A stretch of 64,000 nucleotides of DNA from Segatella cerevisiae (GTDB lineage Bacteria > Bacteroidota > Bacteroidia > Bacteroidales > Bacteroidaceae), in assembly GCF_024054555.1 (NCBI RefSeq), contig NZ_JAMXLY010000011.1, positions 18,637-82,636 on the forward strand, in the 5' to 3' direction. Below the pieces are notes generated by a model. It ran no database searches and was not told where the DNA came from. It saw only the letters and a list, made by a program, of their open reading frames with translations. Below are positions 63,828-64,000 of the stretch, piece after piece; position 1 is the stretch's first letter; the number at the start of each line of letters is the position of its first letter. The translations under genes and the position numbers were made by a program.

Positions 63828-64000
63828 TTAATCTAGAGCGTATTTAACTCTCCCGATAGGTCGTTTATTCCTATAATTGATATACTGTAGAACAGTAAAT
63901 GCACTGATCTTTGCAATAATTCTAGTGAACAGTCCGGCGGTTTGCTTTGCGTAATTACGGAAGATCATGAATTGGTCACAGAGCTGTGAGAAGTTGGTCT
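63828..64000 (-). mobile_element. 3' end of an IS982-family transposase, cut by the window edge
   Basis: A minus-strand frame enters from the right edge and ends at TAA (63830-63828). Its 57 visible residues include QLCDQFMIFRNYAKQTAGLF, TRIIAKISAFTVLQYIN and a final RPIGRVKYALD, which match the C-terminus of IS982-type transposases as I know them. The IS tip may lie at about 63814 (ACCCGTTGGCGG reading inward), 14 bases beyond the stop; this is unconfirmed. The region 63695-63813 before it holds no gene. Confidence 0.75.

Overview
The window looks like a chromosomal segment of a Bacteroidales bacterium, most plausibly from the Prevotella group. Four things point there: promoters of the Bacteroidetes type (TTTG, 19-20 bases, TAnnTTTG) upstream of many genes; an ATP synthase operon in the Bacteroidetes order (atpD-atpC-atpI-like-atpB-E-F-H-A-G); families largely confined to the phylum (DUF5686-like barrel, DUF4861, short SerA with lysine in place of the catalytic histidine); and the general absence of Shine-Dalgarno sites. 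Genus is an inference.

Layout. 1-6800: F1Fo ATP synthase operon on the minus strand with its promoter, preceded by pfkA (to 7818). 8530-18382, plus strand: a family 2 glycosyltransferase, an outer-membrane barrel protein, and the AddA/AddB-type helicase-nuclease pair. 18566-22577, minus: tRNA-Ser(CGA), a YigZ protein, DUF1015, serA and serC. 22740-30378, minus: DEAD-box helicase, three secreted TPR proteins and gyrA. 30696-33603, plus: clpC, tRNA-Thr(CGT) and tRNA-Gly(CCC). 33604-34164: a gene-free tract with a 22-bp-period repeat array. 34165-42514: TRIC channel, hydroxyacid dehydrogenase, rarA, an acidic conserved protein, DUF4861, a glycosyltransferase, mtaB and a 59-residue lipoprotein that is easily missed. 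42901-52221, minus: carB, carA, a purF-like gene, glmS and a polysaccharide export lipoprotein. 52373-52497: probable SRP RNA with terminator. 52577-64000: uxaC/ansA divergent pair, AraC regulator, dapA, EamA transporter, truA, comEC, an unrecognised ATP-grasp-like protein, an AAA ATPase, and the 3' end of an IS982-type transposase at the right edge.

How the genes fit together. Most of the window is core metabolism and information processing: energy coupling, glycolysis, serine synthesis, DNA topology and repair, tRNA modification and proteolysis. Four glutamine-using enzymes (glmS, purF-like, carA, carB) lie consecutively and feed cell-wall precursor, purine and pyrimidine/arginine synthesis. 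uxaC and DUF4861 hint at uronate or pectin use, without a full polysaccharide utilisation locus.

I found no defence island, prophage, CRISPR array or biosynthetic cluster. The most interesting unexplained signals are small: the 22-bp repeat array near 33.9 kb; three promoters placed so close to their ATG that the mRNAs should be almost leaderless; a compensated tertiary-pair change in tRNA-Ser and an unusual T-loop in tRNA-Gly; an exact sigma-54-like element overlapping the clpC promoter; a LacI-type operator between uxaC and ansA; a perfect 22-bp hairpin near 38.2 kb; and a degenerate intergenic repeat shared by 55.2 and 61.1 kb. All were found by reading and none was tested by search or folding software.
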